Positions 1 to 9,545 of a stretch of DNA of 64,000 nucleotides are shown here, one piece after another (within the stretch, counting starts at the first letter, position 1; each line of letters starts with the position of its first letter). This stretch comes from JADGRF01 sp035274465 (GTDB lineage: Bacteria; Myxococcota_A; Polyangia; Polyangiales; JAFGIB01). The notes below the pieces were generated by a model. That model made no database searches. It saw only the letters and a program-made list of their open reading frames with translations, and had not been told where the DNA came from. The DNA lies in NCBI GenBank assembly GCA_035274465.1, contig DATEOF010000068.1, positions 1 through 64,000 of the forward strand. Direction: 5' to 3'. A program made the translations under genes and the position numbers.

Positions 1-191
1 CCCCGCCCCCGGCCGGCCCGGCACCCGCAGGGGCAGGCAGGCCGGCGGCACCCGCAGGGCCCTCGGCCTGCTTCGTGCCCGAGGGCCCGCAAGCCGCGAT
101 GAACAAAGCCACGAGGAACCAACGAAATTGCCCGGCGAAAACCACGCGATCCAGTGGCGGCTGCGACCCCCTTCGGGTCAAGCTCCCGCCG
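1..191. other. window edge, no gene assignable
   Basis: Very G+C-rich sequence containing a 14-bp direct repeat (CGGCACCCGCAGGG at about 19-32 and 46-59). Several frames are open simply because stop codons are rare here. One frame ends at a TGA around position 107-109 and could be the tail of an upstream gene, but nothing in its Pro/Arg/Gly-rich translation is recognisable. No ribosome site or promoter for the following ilvA gene stands out. Confidence 0.3.
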
Positions 192-1706
192 ATGATCATC
201 CCCGGCTACCTCGAGCGCATCCTGCGGGCTCGAGTCTACGACGTCGCCGTCGAAACCCCGCTCGAACCCGCACCACGTCTGTCGCGCCGCCTGGACAACC
301 ATGTGCTAATCAAGCGCGAAGACCTGCAGGCGGTGTTCTCGTTCAAGCTGCGCGGGGCGTACAACAAGATCTCCGCCCTCAGCCCCGCAGAGCGCGAGCG
401 CGGCGTGATCACCGCGTCCGCCGGCAACCACGCCCAGGGCGTCGCGCTCGCCGCCCAGCGGCTGGGCATCCGCGCGCTGATCGTCATGCCCACGACCACG
501 CCTCGCATCAAGGTGGACTCGGTGCGCGCGCTGGGTGGCGAGGCCGTGCTGGTGGGCGATGCCTACGACGACGCGTACGCGCACGCGCGCCAGCTGCAGG
601 TGAGCGAGGGCATGACCTACGTGCACCCGTACGACGATCCGGACGTGATCGCAGGGCAGGGCACGATCGCGATGGAGATCCTGCGCCAGCACCAGGGCGC
701 CATCGACGCCATCTTCGTGCCGGTCGGCGGCGGAGGCTTGCTGGCCGGCATCGCGGCGTACGTGAAGCACCTGGTGCCGAGCGTGCGCGTGATCGGCGTG
801 GAGCCCGACGATGCGGCGTGCCTGCGCGCGGCGCTGGACGCCGGCAAACGCGTCGCGTTGCCGCACGTCGGCATCTTCGCCGACGGCGTGGCGGTGCGAC
901 AGATCGGTGAGGAGCCGTTTCGCATCGCGCAGCAGTGCGTGGACGACGTGCTCAGCGTGGACACCGACGCCATCTGCGCGGCGATCAAGGACATCTTCGA
1001 CGAGACGCGCTCGATCGCCGAGCCGGCAGGTGCGCTCGGCGTGGCGGGCCTCAAGGCGTACGTCGAGCGTGAAGGCCTGCGCGGTCGCACGCTGATCGCG
1101 ATCGACAGCGGCGCCAACATGAACTTCGATCGGTTGCGGCACGTGGCCGAGCGCGCGGAGTTGGGCGAGCAACGCGAGGCCCTTTTCGCGGTTACACTCC
1201 CAGAGCGACAGGGAGCATTTCGCAACTTCTGTCAGGTGCTGGGCGCACAGGCGGTCACCGAGTTCAACTATCGCTACGGCGATCGCGACGAGGCGCACGT
1301 CTTCGTCGGCGTCGCGCTCGGCCAGGGCGCCGCGCAGCGTGCGGAGATCGGCGCGCGCTTGCGGGCTGCCGGGCTGGCCGTGATCGACATGAGCCAGAAC
1401 GAGATGGCCAAGCTGCACGTGCGCTTCATGGTCGGCGGGCGTGCGCTGGTCGAACACGAGCGTGTGTTCCGCTTCGAGTTTCCCGAGCGGCCGGGCGCGC
1501 TGTTGCAGTTCCTGACCAACATGGGCGGCCGCTGGAACATCAGCCTCTTCCACTACCGCAACCACGGCGCCGCCTTCGGACGCGTGCTCGCGGGCATGCA
1601 GATCCCACCCGCCGACGCCAGCGAGTTCCAGCGCTTCTTGAGCGAGCTCGGCTACGCCTACAGCGAAGAGACCGACAACGCGGCCTATCAGGCATTCCTG
1701 CGCTGA
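192..1706 (+). CDS. ilvA: Threonine ammonia-lyase, biosynthetic (long form)
   Basis: PLP enzyme that deaminates L-threonine to 2-oxobutanoate, the first committed step of isoleucine synthesis, in the cytoplasm. The N-terminal catalytic part carries the PLP lysine in FKLRGAYNK (about K52), the SAGNHAQG loop and the Gly-rich phosphate loop PVGGGGLLAG. From about residue 325 two ACT-like regulatory segments follow (LPERQGAFRNF and FPERPGALLQF), as in allosterically isoleucine-inhibited biosynthetic IlvA and unlike the short catabolic TdcB. The frame is open further upstream (GTG at 75), but the ATG at 192 gives 504 aa, close to the usual ~510, and starts where homology begins. No good ribosome site is visible. 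No other ilv gene is adjacent. Confidence 0.93.
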   Translation: MIIPGYLERILRARVYDVAVETPLEPAPRLSRRLDNHVLIKREDLQAVFSFKLRGAYNKISALSPAERERGVITASAGNHAQGVALAAQRLGIRALIVMPTTTPRIKVDSVRALGGEAVLVGDAYDDAYAHARQLQVSEGMTYVHPYDDPDVIAGQGTIAMEILRQHQGAIDAIFVPVGGGGLLAGIAAYVKHLVPSVRVIGVEPDDAACLRAALDAGKRVALPHVGIFADGVAVRQIGEEPFRIAQQCVDDVLSVDTDAICAAIKDIFDETRSIAEPAGALGVAGLKAYVEREGLRGRTLIAIDSGANMNFDRLRHVAERAELGEQREALFAVTLPERQGAFRNFCQVLGAQAVTEFNYRYGDRDEAHVFVGVALGQGAAQRAEIGARLRAAGLAVIDMSQNEMAKLHVRFMVGGRALVEHERVFRFEFPERPGALLQFLTNMGGRWNISLFHYRNHGAAFGRVLAGMQIPPADASEFQRFLSELGYAYSEETDNAAYQAFLR

Positions 1707-1741
1707 CCGATTCGCGCTACACGGGGCAACTGGAGGCCGAC

Positions 1742-2407
1742 ATGGCGGAGCACGAGCTGTACGAAGTGATGCAAACCACGCGCGCGGTGCGCCGGCTGCG
1801 GCCGGATCCGATCCCGGATGCCGTGTTGCAGCGCGTGCTGGCAGCGGCGACCTGGGGCCCGAGCGGAGGCAATCGCCAGCCCTGGCGCGCGATCGTGCTG
1901 CGCGAACCGACGGCGAAGCAGACGCTGCAGGAGCTGTACTTGACGCTGTGGACGAAGTACGCGGCCGGCAACCGCGAGAAGTTCAAGGGCCTCCCGCCCG
2001 CGCTGCTCGAGCGCGCCGAGAAGAACCTCACCGCCGGCGACTACTTGGCGGCGCACCTGGCGCAAGCCCCGGTGATCCTGGTGTTCTGCTTCGATCCGGG
2101 CTTACTCGCCATCACGGACGCGAAGCTCAATCGCCCGTCGGTGGTCGGAGGCGGGTCGATCTACCCCGCGGTGCAAAACGTGCTGCTCGCATGCTGCGCC
2201 GAAGGCCTCGGCTGCGTGTTGACCACGCTACTGTGCGCCGAAGAGCCCAAGATCCGCCCGCTGCTCGGCATCCCCGAACCCTGGTGCACGGCAGCCTTCG
2301 TGCCGATCGGTTACCCCGTCGGTCGCGGCCACGGTCCACTCACGCGCAGACCGGTCGAGGAGATGGTGTTCGGTGATCGCTGGGGTCGGCCGCTGGCGGC
2401 CGAGTAG
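1742..2407 (+). CDS. Nitroreductase family flavoprotein
   Basis: 221-aa protein of the FMN-dependent nitroreductase superfamily, which reduces nitro-aromatics, quinones or related acceptors with NAD(P)H. The family signature is seen at the N-terminus (TTRAVRRLRPDPIPD, then GPSGGNRQPWRAIVL for FMN phosphate contacts) and in the middle (SIYPAVQNVLLACCAEGLG). The C-terminus ends in the usual IGYP-type strand and a charged tail. A GGAGG at about 1731 precedes the ATG. It lies 35 nt after ilvA on the same strand and may be co-transcribed, but the two share no obvious pathway. The true substrate cannot be inferred; some relatives act as dehydrogenases or in cofactor metabolism. Confidence 0.85.
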   Translation: MAEHELYEVMQTTRAVRRLRPDPIPDAVLQRVLAAATWGPSGGNRQPWRAIVLREPTAKQTLQELYLTLWTKYAAGNREKFKGLPPALLERAEKNLTAGDYLAAHLAQAPVILVFCFDPGLLAITDAKLNRPSVVGGGSIYPAVQNVLLACCAEGLGCVLTTLLCAEEPKIRPLLGIPEPWCTAAFVPIGYPVGRGHGPLTRRPVEEMVFGDRWGRPLAAE

Positions 2408-2533
2408 TTCCGCGCTCACCGCAGCGAAGTCGATCGCTAGTACCTCGGCCGGCGGGTCGACGCACACCCGCGTTGGGGCATGACGTGTCGGCCATGGCTG
2501 ATGCTTCCAGTCTCATGGTAGTTTGAACGCTGC

Positions 2534-4486
2534 GTGAGTGACGGGCCGTCGAAATTCGAGCAACCGAGCGAAGCAAGGCTTCGGCAGTTGGTCTCGCATT
2601 TGCCGTTCTACGCCGTGATGGTCGAGCGCGACTACACGATGGTGTGGACGAACCGCCTGGATCCGACGCTCGATATGAGCGCGGTCGTCGGCCACAGCAT
2701 GTTCGAGTTCATGGATGAGAGCTGCTGGCCCGAGGTCAAGCGCGAGCTGAATCGCTGCTTCGAATGCGGCGAGCTCGGATACTACGAGGTCTGCGGCTAC
2801 GACGGCGGTGCGATGGCGGCGTGGTACGGGACGCGCGTGGTGCCGTTGCCGGCCGACGAGTTCGGACGCGTACGCGCGCTGCTGTTGTCGACCGACATTA
2901 CGCAGCGGCACCTGGCCGAGGAGGCATTGCGCGAGAGCGAAGGTCGCTTCCGCATGCTCACCGAGGTCAGTCCGGATTTCGTCACGATCGTCGATCGCGA
3001 GCATCGTGTGACCTATCAGAACCGCGACCCGCCAGCAGCTGCCGGCGTGACGAAGGAGACGCTGCTGGGTCGGCAGATCGAGGAGTTCATCAGTCCGGAG
3101 CACCGGGCGCTGGTCGCAGGCGCCATCGATGCCGCGTTCCGAAGTGGAACGACCGCCAGCGTCGAGTTCGTGGCACAGCACAGCAAGCGCATGTACACCA
3201 GCCGCTTGCTTCGCTTGCCCGACGCGACGCATGGTGAACGCACCGTGATGGTGAGCATGGACGTCACCACGCAGCGCCTCGCCGAAGCCGAGCGCCGTGG
3301 TCTCGAGGCGCAGCTATTTCAGGCCCAAAAGATGGAGAGCATCGGCCAGCTCGCGGGCGGCGTCGCGCACGACTTCAACAACATGATCACGGTGATGGCG
3401 CTCCATCTCGAGACAGCTTGCGAGTTCACCGACCGCGGAGAGCTCGAGGCTACGCGGGGCGAGCTGGTACACATCGCCGCCGCGACCAAACGCGCTGCCG
3501 AGCTCACGGGTCAGCTGTTGGCGTTCGCGCGCCGGCAACCCCACCAGCCGCGCGCCGTGCTGGCATCGGAGCTCGCGACGAACGCCGTGCGCCTGCTCAG
3601 CCGACTCATTCCGGCGTCGATCAAGCTCGAGTGCAGCATCGAAGCGCCGGACGTGTGGGTGATGGCGGATGCGGCGCTGATCGAACAGGTGATCACGAAC
3701 CTGTGCGTGAACGCGCGCGACGCCATCGGTCGAGAGCGTGGGTCGATCGTCGTCGGCGTGAGTCGCCGCGACGTCGCTGAAAACGAGCTGTTGGGCTCGA
3801 TCCAGCCGGATGCGCCGGGACGGGTGCTGTTGCCTGGCGGTCAGTACGTCGCAATCTCCGTGCGCGACACCGGCAGTGGCATTCGAGAGAGCGAGCTTCA
3901 GCGGATCTTCGAGCCCTTCTACACGACCAAGCCGGCCGGGCAGGGCACGGGGTTGGGGCTCGCGATGGCGCATGGCATCGTGACGCAACATCAGGGCTTC
4001 CTGACGGTCGACAGTAAGCTCGGCTTCGGGTCGACGTTCACCGTCTATCTTCCGCGCGCGGCGCAAAAGGAGCAGCCGGTAGCGGCGACCCCTTCAGCGA
4101 CCCGTCGCCGGTCGCGCGCGACCATCCTGGTCGCCGAAGACGAGCCGATGGTGCGGCGACTGGTCGTGAACCTCCTCAGGCGTGAAGGGCACGAGGTCAT
4201 CGAGGCCGACAACGGAGCGCGCGCAGTCGAGATGGTCTGCGAGCTCGAAGGCCCGCTCGACCTGTTGTTCCTCGACGCCGTGATGCCGGAGATGGACGGC
4301 AAGGAGACGTACGAGCGCATCGTCGCGCTGCGACCCGGCGTGAGAGCCATCTTCTCGAGTGGCTATGCGGGCGACATGCTTCCGTCCGCGTTCATCGAAG
4401 CGCACGGGCTGCGCCTCGTGCCGAAACCGTACGACACCAAGACCCTGCTCGCAGCGGTGGACGCGGCGCTCAACCGGTCTGGCTGA
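2534..4486 (+). CDS. PAS-PAS hybrid sensor histidine kinase with C-terminal receiver
   Basis: 650-aa soluble hybrid kinase with no membrane segment. Two PAS domains (about residues 12-130 and 135-250) precede an HisKA segment with the phospho-acceptor H279 in GGVAHDFNNM. The HATPase domain follows with N (NLCVNARDA), G1 (DTGSGI) and G2 (GTGLGLAMAHG) boxes. A receiver (about 530-645) has the phosphorylatable D581 in FLDAVMPEMDG and the conserved Lys in PKPYD. It starts with GTG; no ATG precedes the first PAS domain. It is an orphan, with no response regulator beside it, so output presumably goes through its own receiver or a distant phosphotransfer protein. Its last 17 nt overlap the 3' end of the convergent oxidoreductase gene. 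Confidence 0.92.
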   Translation: MSDGPSKFEQPSEARLRQLVSHLPFYAVMVERDYTMVWTNRLDPTLDMSAVVGHSMFEFMDESCWPEVKRELNRCFECGELGYYEVCGYDGGAMAAWYGTRVVPLPADEFGRVRALLLSTDITQRHLAEEALRESEGRFRMLTEVSPDFVTIVDREHRVTYQNRDPPAAAGVTKETLLGRQIEEFISPEHRALVAGAIDAAFRSGTTASVEFVAQHSKRMYTSRLLRLPDATHGERTVMVSMDVTTQRLAEAERRGLEAQLFQAQKMESIGQLAGGVAHDFNNMITVMALHLETACEFTDRGELEATRGELVHIAAATKRAAELTGQLLAFARRQPHQPRAVLASELATNAVRLLSRLIPASIKLECSIEAPDVWVMADAALIEQVITNLCVNARDAIGRERGSIVVGVSRRDVAENELLGSIQPDAPGRVLLPGGQYVAISVRDTGSGIRESELQRIFEPFYTTKPAGQGTGLGLAMAHGIVTQHQGFLTVDSKLGFGSTFTVYLPRAAQKEQPVAATPSATRRRSRATILVAEDEPMVRRLVVNLLRREGHEVIEADNGARAVEMVCELEGPLDLLFLDAVMPEMDGKETYERIVALRPGVRAIFSSGYAGDMLPSAFIEAHGLRLVPKPYDTKTLLAAVDAALNRSG

Positions 4487-6104
4487 CCTGGACGGGCTTC
4501 GCCCGCACGCCGCTCGTCTGCTCGTATGGCAGCTCGGCCTTCTTGGGGATGTACGTCATCGCGCGTTCGGCGAGCGCGCAGATCGTGAGCGAGGGATTCA
4601 CCCCGATGTTCGCGGAGATCGCCGACCCGTCGATCACGTACAAGCCGTCGTAGCCGAACATGCGGTGCTGGTGATCGATCACGCCACTCTCTTCGGAGCC
4701 GCCCATGCAACACCCGCCGAGGATGTGCGCGGTGGTCGGCACGTTGAAGATCTGCTCGTAGAACGTCGAGCGCGCGATCCCGCCTACCTTCTGCGCGATC
4801 CGCAGCGCGAGCGCAGTGGCCTCCGGCATGGCCGCGCTCGGTCCTTCACCCTTCTCGAGCTGCGTATCCATGACGCCGAACGCGTTGCGCACGAAGCGCA
4901 GCGTGCCTTCGGTCGAGCGCATGTAGAGCAGGATCATGGTCGTCCGCGCCCAGTCCGCAACGAACATTGCGCGCAGCGTGAGCCACGGATGCAGCAGCGT
5001 CGCGAGCAGCATCCGGAAGATCATCAGGAATCCGGTGCGACCCGCGACGTGCGGCGCCGTGACCAGCGTGCGGAAGAAGCCGGACCCCGTCCCGTAGCGG
5101 ACCATCTCGAGGTGCGAGTGCTCGTCTGTCTGCAGGAGCGAGTTGATCGCGATGCCCTTCGCGTGGTCGTCCCTCGAATCCGGCACGGTCACGCAGATCA
5201 GGCTCTCGGAGTTCGTTCGCACGCGCCGGCCGAGCTGCGGCGAGATGTTCGGCAGTGCGGTCGCGTCGTCGCGTAGCCGCAGCAACAGCGAGTTCGTTCC
5301 GAGCGCGCCGCCCGAGAAGATCACGTTGCGCGCGCGGTACTCGCGCTCCTCACGCCCAAACCAGGTCTTACCCACCTTCGCGCGAATGACGTAGCCGCCG
5401 CCGTCCATGGGCGCGACGTGCACGACCTCGGTATCCGCGTGCAAGGTCAGACCGTGCTTGCGCGCGAAGTACAGGTAGTTCTTGTCGAGCGTGTTCTTCG
5501 CGCCCACGCGACAACCGGTCATGCACGACCCGCAACGTACGCAGCCCGTTCGGGCCGGGCCGTTGCCGCCGAAGTACGGGTCGGGCACGGTTTCTCCGGG
5601 CTGGCCGGTGAACACCGCGACGTGCGGCTTCTCGAATGCTTCGGGCGTTCCGAGCTCTGCCGCGAGCTCCTTCAAGAGCGCATCCGCGGGCGTCAAGAAG
5701 TCGGTGGGAGCCGCGCCGAGCATGCGCCGCGCCGTGTGATAGTGCGGCGCGAGCTCCGTCTCCCAATCCGCGAGCTGCGCCCAGGCTGGGCTCGCATAGA
5801 AGCCGCGCTTCGGGATCGGAAGGGTGTTCGCGTACGTGAGCGAGCCACCGCCGACACCCGCGCCTGCCAGCACCTGGACGTGGCGAAACGGCCGCATCTG
5901 GAATAACCCGCGAAAGCCGAACAGCGGCGCCCACAGCCAGCGCTTCAGGTCCCAGTTCGTCTCGGGGAAGTCCTCGGCCTTGAGCTCGCTGCCCTTCTCG
6001 AGCATGGCCACGTCGTAGCCCTTCTCGACGAGACGCAATGCCGAGACGCTTCCGCCGAAGCCCGAGCCGATGATCAAATAGTCGTAAACGTGGGGATCTG
6101 TCAC
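4470..6104 (-). CDS. GMC-type FAD oxidoreductase (cholesterol oxidase-like)
   Basis: FAD-dependent oxidoreductase of the glucose-methanol-choline superfamily, closest in motif content to the ChoD-like sterol/alcohol oxidase branch. The dinucleotide-binding GSGFGGSVSAL is near the N-terminus, GAGVGGGSLTYAN is the second FAD signature, and ILGGCCMGG plus GLYVIDGSAISANIGVNPS is the C-terminal block. A Cys cluster (GCVRCGSCMTGCRVGAKNT) sits mid-protein; it recurs in this branch as I remember it, and whether it binds metal is unproven. I chose the GTG at 6104 (545 aa) because the upstream alternative at 6158 is a TTG and adds 18 residues before the first beta strand. Substrate unknown. The 3' end overlaps the convergent kinase gene by 17 nt. 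Confidence 0.85.
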   Translation of the reverse strand: MTDPHVYDYLIIGSGFGGSVSALRLVEKGYDVAMLEKGSELKAEDFPETNWDLKRWLWAPLFGFRGLFQMRPFRHVQVLAGAGVGGGSLTYANTLPIPKRGFYASPAWAQLADWETELAPHYHTARRMLGAAPTDFLTPADALLKELAAELGTPEAFEKPHVAVFTGQPGETVPDPYFGGNGPARTGCVRCGSCMTGCRVGAKNTLDKNYLYFARKHGLTLHADTEVVHVAPMDGGGYVIRAKVGKTWFGREEREYRARNVIFSGGALGTNSLLLRLRDDATALPNISPQLGRRVRTNSESLICVTVPDSRDDHAKGIAINSLLQTDEHSHLEMVRYGTGSGFFRTLVTAPHVAGRTGFLMIFRMLLATLLHPWLTLRAMFVADWARTTMILLYMRSTEGTLRFVRNAFGVMDTQLEKGEGPSAAMPEATALALRIAQKVGGIARSTFYEQIFNVPTTAHILGGCCMGGSEESGVIDHQHRMFGYDGLYVIDGSAISANIGVNPSLTICALAERAMTYIPKKAELPYEQTSGVRAKPVQVSQTG

Positions 6105-6182
6105 TTCGCGCCCGACTACAGGAGTAGCAGACCTGGAAGCGCCCGGTCGGCCAGGCAAAGGGACCTGACCCGTGCCTGGAAA

Positions 6183-7373
6183 CTATTGAAAGCGCGAGTC
6201 TTCCACGATTTCGAGCCAGGTTCCCTTGGGTGCGCGCACGAAGAAGCTGCGGAACCCGTACTCGTCCTTCATGCTGATGTCTTCCGCGATCTCGATGCCC
6301 AGAGACATGATGCGCGTTTTGGCCGCTGCGAGGTCCGTGGTGCTGTACGCCAGGTGACCGATCGGCTTGTCCTTCGAGTCGACGACCATTTCGCTGGAGA
6401 GGATGTCCTCCATCAGTAGCGAGTTGATGTGGTTGACATCGTCGATCGCTCTGTTGGCCCCGACGTGCTTCCCGTCACTCACCTTGTTGAAGAAGTCGAG
6501 ATCTTCACCGATCACGAAGTGCACATGACCGAAGCCACTCGTGGCCGGGCCCGGACCCAACGCCACTTCGACGCGCGCGCCATTCGGCACCTCGGTGTAG
6601 TAGTAGTACGGCGTTCCGAGCCCCGGCAGCGGGCAGGATGACTTGCCCATCGCGGCTTCTGGACACTGCGCACGTCCCTCCTCGTCGAACATGATGCCGA
6701 GGCCGCGCTGGCGCTGGTACTCCGGCTCGGGCATCGCCGTGATCCAGCCGATGTGTTCCATATAGGTGTTCATGCGATCGTCCGGCGGCGTCGCCACCTT
6801 GTTGTACAGGAACCACCCACGTTCGGTCCTCGTCGCGCGCATCGCCGGTTTGCCGCCAGCATCGCTGCAAAACGTCTCCGCCTTGGCGTTGAAGAACTTC
6901 TCGAAGAACGCCATGTCCGCTTCGGGGTCGGCAGTGTTGAAGTGGACGTGATGGAAATGCATCTCGGGCGTGCCCGAGACCTTGCGCGGCGCACACTTCA
7001 CGGCAGCCGGGGCTGGCGCACCCGCGACGGCACCGGTCCCTGCGCCGCTCCCGGCTGCAGCGCTGCCCGCTACGGTGCCACCGGCACCCGCCCCGCTCGG
7101 AGCCGGCCCTCCTGCCTTGTCTCCGGCAGCTGCTCGCTCTCCGCCGCCGCCAGCTGCAGGACTGCCTCCACCAGCACTTGCACCGCTCGTACCTGCAGCG
7201 CTGACGCCACCCATACCTGCAGCGCTGACGCCCCCGGCGCCCGAGCTCGCAGGGCTGCCACTGGCGCCCGTGCCCGCTGGGGCCGTGTTTTGCACGTTGG
7301 ACTTGCGGCCATCTCCACAAGCATGCAGGAGCAGTCCGACGACTAACCCCGACACGCATCGCATCTTGCGCAT
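6183..7373 (-). CDS. VOC (glyoxalase/dioxygenase fold) lipoprotein
   Basis: 396-aa predicted lipoprotein. The signal peptide ends in LLLHAC, a lipobox, so the mature protein should be anchored in an outer or inner membrane leaflet. About 90 residues of Gly/Ala/Ser-rich linker follow, then two betaalphabetabetabeta modules of the vicinal-oxygen-chelate family: one starting MHFHHVHFNTADPEADMAFF and one around FGHVHFVIGEDLDFF and IGHLAYSTTDLAAAK. His and Glu residues at family metal positions are present (HHVHF, MEHIGW, WLEIVE), so a metal site is plausible. Extracytoplasmic VOC proteins with a lipid anchor are unusual outside myxobacteria-like genomes. Start: the ATG at 7373 (MRKMRCVSG) rather than the TTG at 7418. 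Reaction unknown. Confidence 0.8.
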   Translation of the reverse strand: MRKMRCVSGLVVGLLLHACGDGRKSNVQNTAPAGTGASGSPASSGAGGVSAAGMGGVSAAGTSGASAGGGSPAAGGGGERAAAGDKAGGPAPSGAGAGGTVAGSAAAGSGAGTGAVAGAPAPAAVKCAPRKVSGTPEMHFHHVHFNTADPEADMAFFEKFFNAKAETFCSDAGGKPAMRATRTERGWFLYNKVATPPDDRMNTYMEHIGWITAMPEPEYQRQRGLGIMFDEEGRAQCPEAAMGKSSCPLPGLGTPYYYYTEVPNGARVEVALGPGPATSGFGHVHFVIGEDLDFFNKVSDGKHVGANRAIDDVNHINSLLMEDILSSEMVVDSKDKPIGHLAYSTTDLAAAKTRIMSLGIEIAEDISMKDEYGFRSFFVRAPKGTWLEIVEDSRFQ

Positions 7374-7431
7374 GTCACGTTGATAGTCGAGACCATCGAC
7401 TGTCACAAGCCGAGCCAATTACCTCTAACGG

Positions 7432-8862
7432 TCAGGATTCGGCGACTTCGCCCTCGATGTCCACCTGCAGGCCGCCTGCCTCGGACGTGCTCAAGGTCAG
7501 TTGCATGGCGTGCGCGTCGACCACGCGTCGCGTGATGTCGAGGCCGAGGCCGCGACCTTCGGGGTTGCGCGTGCGCGCGCGCTCGTCGCGGAAGCCGCGC
7601 TGTGTGAGCTGTGCGAGCTGGGTTTCGGGGACGCCCGGACCGTCGTCGATCACCTGAATGCGGAAGCGCCGGTCGCGCAGCTCGTGCAGCAGGATGGCGA
7701 CGTGCCCGCCTTTCCTGTTGTGGCGAACGGCGTTGTACACGACGTTGCTGACCGCCTGTTCGAGCAGCGTGACGTCGGCCAGGGTCGAGAGCGGTTGCTC
7801 CGGGATGCCGGCGTCGATCGACACGTCGTGCTGGCGAGCCAGCGGACGGTGGCGGCTGAGCACGCGCATCACCAGCGCGCCCAGCTCGACCGGTGCGCGT
7901 TGCAGCGCGAGCTCGTGCGCCTCGAGCTTGGCCGCGGCGCCCAGGTTGTGCAGCAGCGCGCCGATGTAGTGCGCCTCGTCGATCGCCGAGTCGAGCGCCT
8001 GACTCGCATGGACGTCCCGCAGGCTGCTCAGGTGGCCTTGCAGCACGGTCAGGGGGATCGCCAGGTCGTGGGTGGTGTCGGCCAGGAACTCGCGCAGCGC
8101 GCGATCGCGGCGATCCTTCTCCTCGAGCAGGTTGCGCACGTCCTGGCCCGCCCGATCGAACGCGCGCGTCAGCTCGCCGATCTCGTCCTCGGTCGCATCG
8201 TCGAGCGCCAGCGGCTGCTCGTAGTGCGTCGCCGCCGTCCGCTGCACCGCCCAGGTGAGCTTGCGCAGGCGCCGCACCACCGGCCCGATGCTGAGCAACA
8301 CGGTCGCGAACACGATCAGCGCCGGCAGCGCCCAGATGCGCGTCGGCGGCAAGAGCGCGCCCAGCCAGGGCTCCGTGGTGCCGCGCGCCAGCACGAAGGC
8401 GCAGCGACCGTTCGGCCACGGGGTGCGTACCAGCACCTCCACGCGATCGGACTCGAACAGCGAGGAACGCGAGATGACCTCCCGCCGCTCGCTCGCCGCA
8501 TCGGCCGGCAGCGTCGGCGCTCCGCTGGTGCGGGGCGCGAGCGCGGCGTCGTACACGAACAGCCGCGCCGGCAAGCGGTGTACGCCGCGCGGGAAACGCT
8601 GTAGGGGAGGGCCACCCGGCCCTTCGCCGGTGCGCGGGCCCGGATGCGGCGGACCGCGGCGCGCGGGTGGCGCGTTCCAGCTATCCGGATCGAGCTCGCA
8701 GCGTTCGCGCTCGCCGGGCAGGTCGATGCGATCGAGCACCAGCTCGGCTAATTCGTCCTCGGCCGCGATCTGCTGCGCGCGCACGTCGAGCCAGATCAGG
8801 CCGCCGACCATCGGTGCGGTCGCCGCCAGCGTGACGGCCGCGATGCGGAGCCGCAACTTCAT
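7432..8862 (-). CDS. Membrane sensor histidine kinase, EnvZ/BaeS type
   Basis: 476-aa inner-membrane sensor kinase. TM1 is at about 8-26, then a ~150-residue periplasmic sensor rich in Pro/Gly/Arg (66-95 contains PPARRGPPHPGP), TM2 at about 175-195, HAMP, then HisKA with H265 in ADTTHDLAIPLTVLQ. The HATPase has NVVYNAVRHN (N box), VIDDGPGV and GRGLGLDITRRVVDAH. It starts inside the stop codon of the preceding response-regulator gene (ATGA overlap), so the two are translationally coupled and form a cognate pair. The ligand is not predictable. Confidence 0.92.
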   Translation of the reverse strand: MKLRLRIAAVTLAATAPMVGGLIWLDVRAQQIAAEDELAELVLDRIDLPGERERCELDPDSWNAPPARRGPPHPGPRTGEGPGGPPLQRFPRGVHRLPARLFVYDAALAPRTSGAPTLPADAASERREVISRSSLFESDRVEVLVRTPWPNGRCAFVLARGTTEPWLGALLPPTRIWALPALIVFATVLLSIGPVVRRLRKLTWAVQRTAATHYEQPLALDDATEDEIGELTRAFDRAGQDVRNLLEEKDRRDRALREFLADTTHDLAIPLTVLQGHLSSLRDVHASQALDSAIDEAHYIGALLHNLGAAAKLEAHELALQRAPVELGALVMRVLSRHRPLARQHDVSIDAGIPEQPLSTLADVTLLEQAVSNVVYNAVRHNRKGGHVAILLHELRDRRFRIQVIDDGPGVPETQLAQLTQRGFRDERARTRNPEGRGLGLDITRRVVDAHAMQLTLSTSEAGGLQVDIEGEVAES

Positions 8863-9545
8863 CGCGTGCGATCCAGCAAGCGGTAACCGATGCCCCAGAC
8901 GGTTTCTATCAGGCTCTCGTCACCGAGCTTCTTGCGCAGGCGCGAGACGTGCGCGTCGAGCGTGCGAGCTCCGCCGCCGCGCTCTGCGTCGAGGGCGTGC
9001 TCGACCAGGAAGGCACGCGTGACCGCGGCGCCGGGGCGGCGGGCGAGGGTGGCCAGGACCTCGAACTCGACCCGCGTGAGCTCGACCGCGCGGCCGCAGT
9101 GGCGAACCTGGTGCGAGTCGAGGTCGATCTCGAGCTCGCCCAGCTCGAGTTTTGCGCCGCGCACGAGCGTGGGACGGCGCAGGCGCGCCCGCACGCGTTC
9201 GACCAACTCGTCTGGCCAGAACGGCTTGGTGAGGTAATCGTCCGCGCCGAGCTGCAGCGCCCGCACCTTGTCGCTGGCGTCCGTGCGCGCGCTGAGCACC
9301 AGCACGGGCACGTCCGAGAACGTGCGCAGCGCCTTGAGCATGTCCAGGCCGTACGTGCCTGGCAGCATCAGATCCAGCACGACCAGCTCCACCTCGGGCC
9401 AGTCCTCACGCAGCGGTGTGCGGCCTTCGCGCCACCAGGTGGTCGCATAGCCCGCTGCGCCCAGCCTCTGTTCGACCTGGGCGCCGAGCTGCGGGTCGTC
9501 TTCGACCAGCAGGATGCTAGGTTGCATCCGCTCATTGTTCGGCAT
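8859..9545 (-). CDS. OmpR/PhoB-family response regulator
   Basis: 228-aa DNA-binding regulator, partner of the downstream sensor kinase. The N-terminal receiver has the acidic pair in LLVEDDPQ, the phospho-acceptor D58 in VVLDLMLPGTYG and the conserved Lys in YLTKPFWPDEL. The C-terminal winged helix shows LTRVEFEVLATLARRPGAAVTR and RTLDAHVSRLRKKLGDESLIETVWGIGYRL, typical of Trans_reg_C. Start: ATG 9545 (MPNNERMQPS) or ATG 9527 (MQPSILLVED); the frame stays open further upstream without homology. It is divergent from the secreted-protein gene at 9726, so the ~180-bp space between should hold both promoters. Confidence 0.92.
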   Translation of the reverse strand: MPNNERMQPSILLVEDDPQLGAQVEQRLGAAGYATTWWREGRTPLREDWPEVELVVLDLMLPGTYGLDMLKALRTFSDVPVLVLSARTDASDKVRALQLGADDYLTKPFWPDELVERVRARLRRPTLVRGAKLELGELEIDLDSHQVRHCGRAVELTRVEFEVLATLARRPGAAVTRAFLVEHALDAERGGGARTLDAHVSRLRKKLGDESLIETVWGIGYRLLDRTR

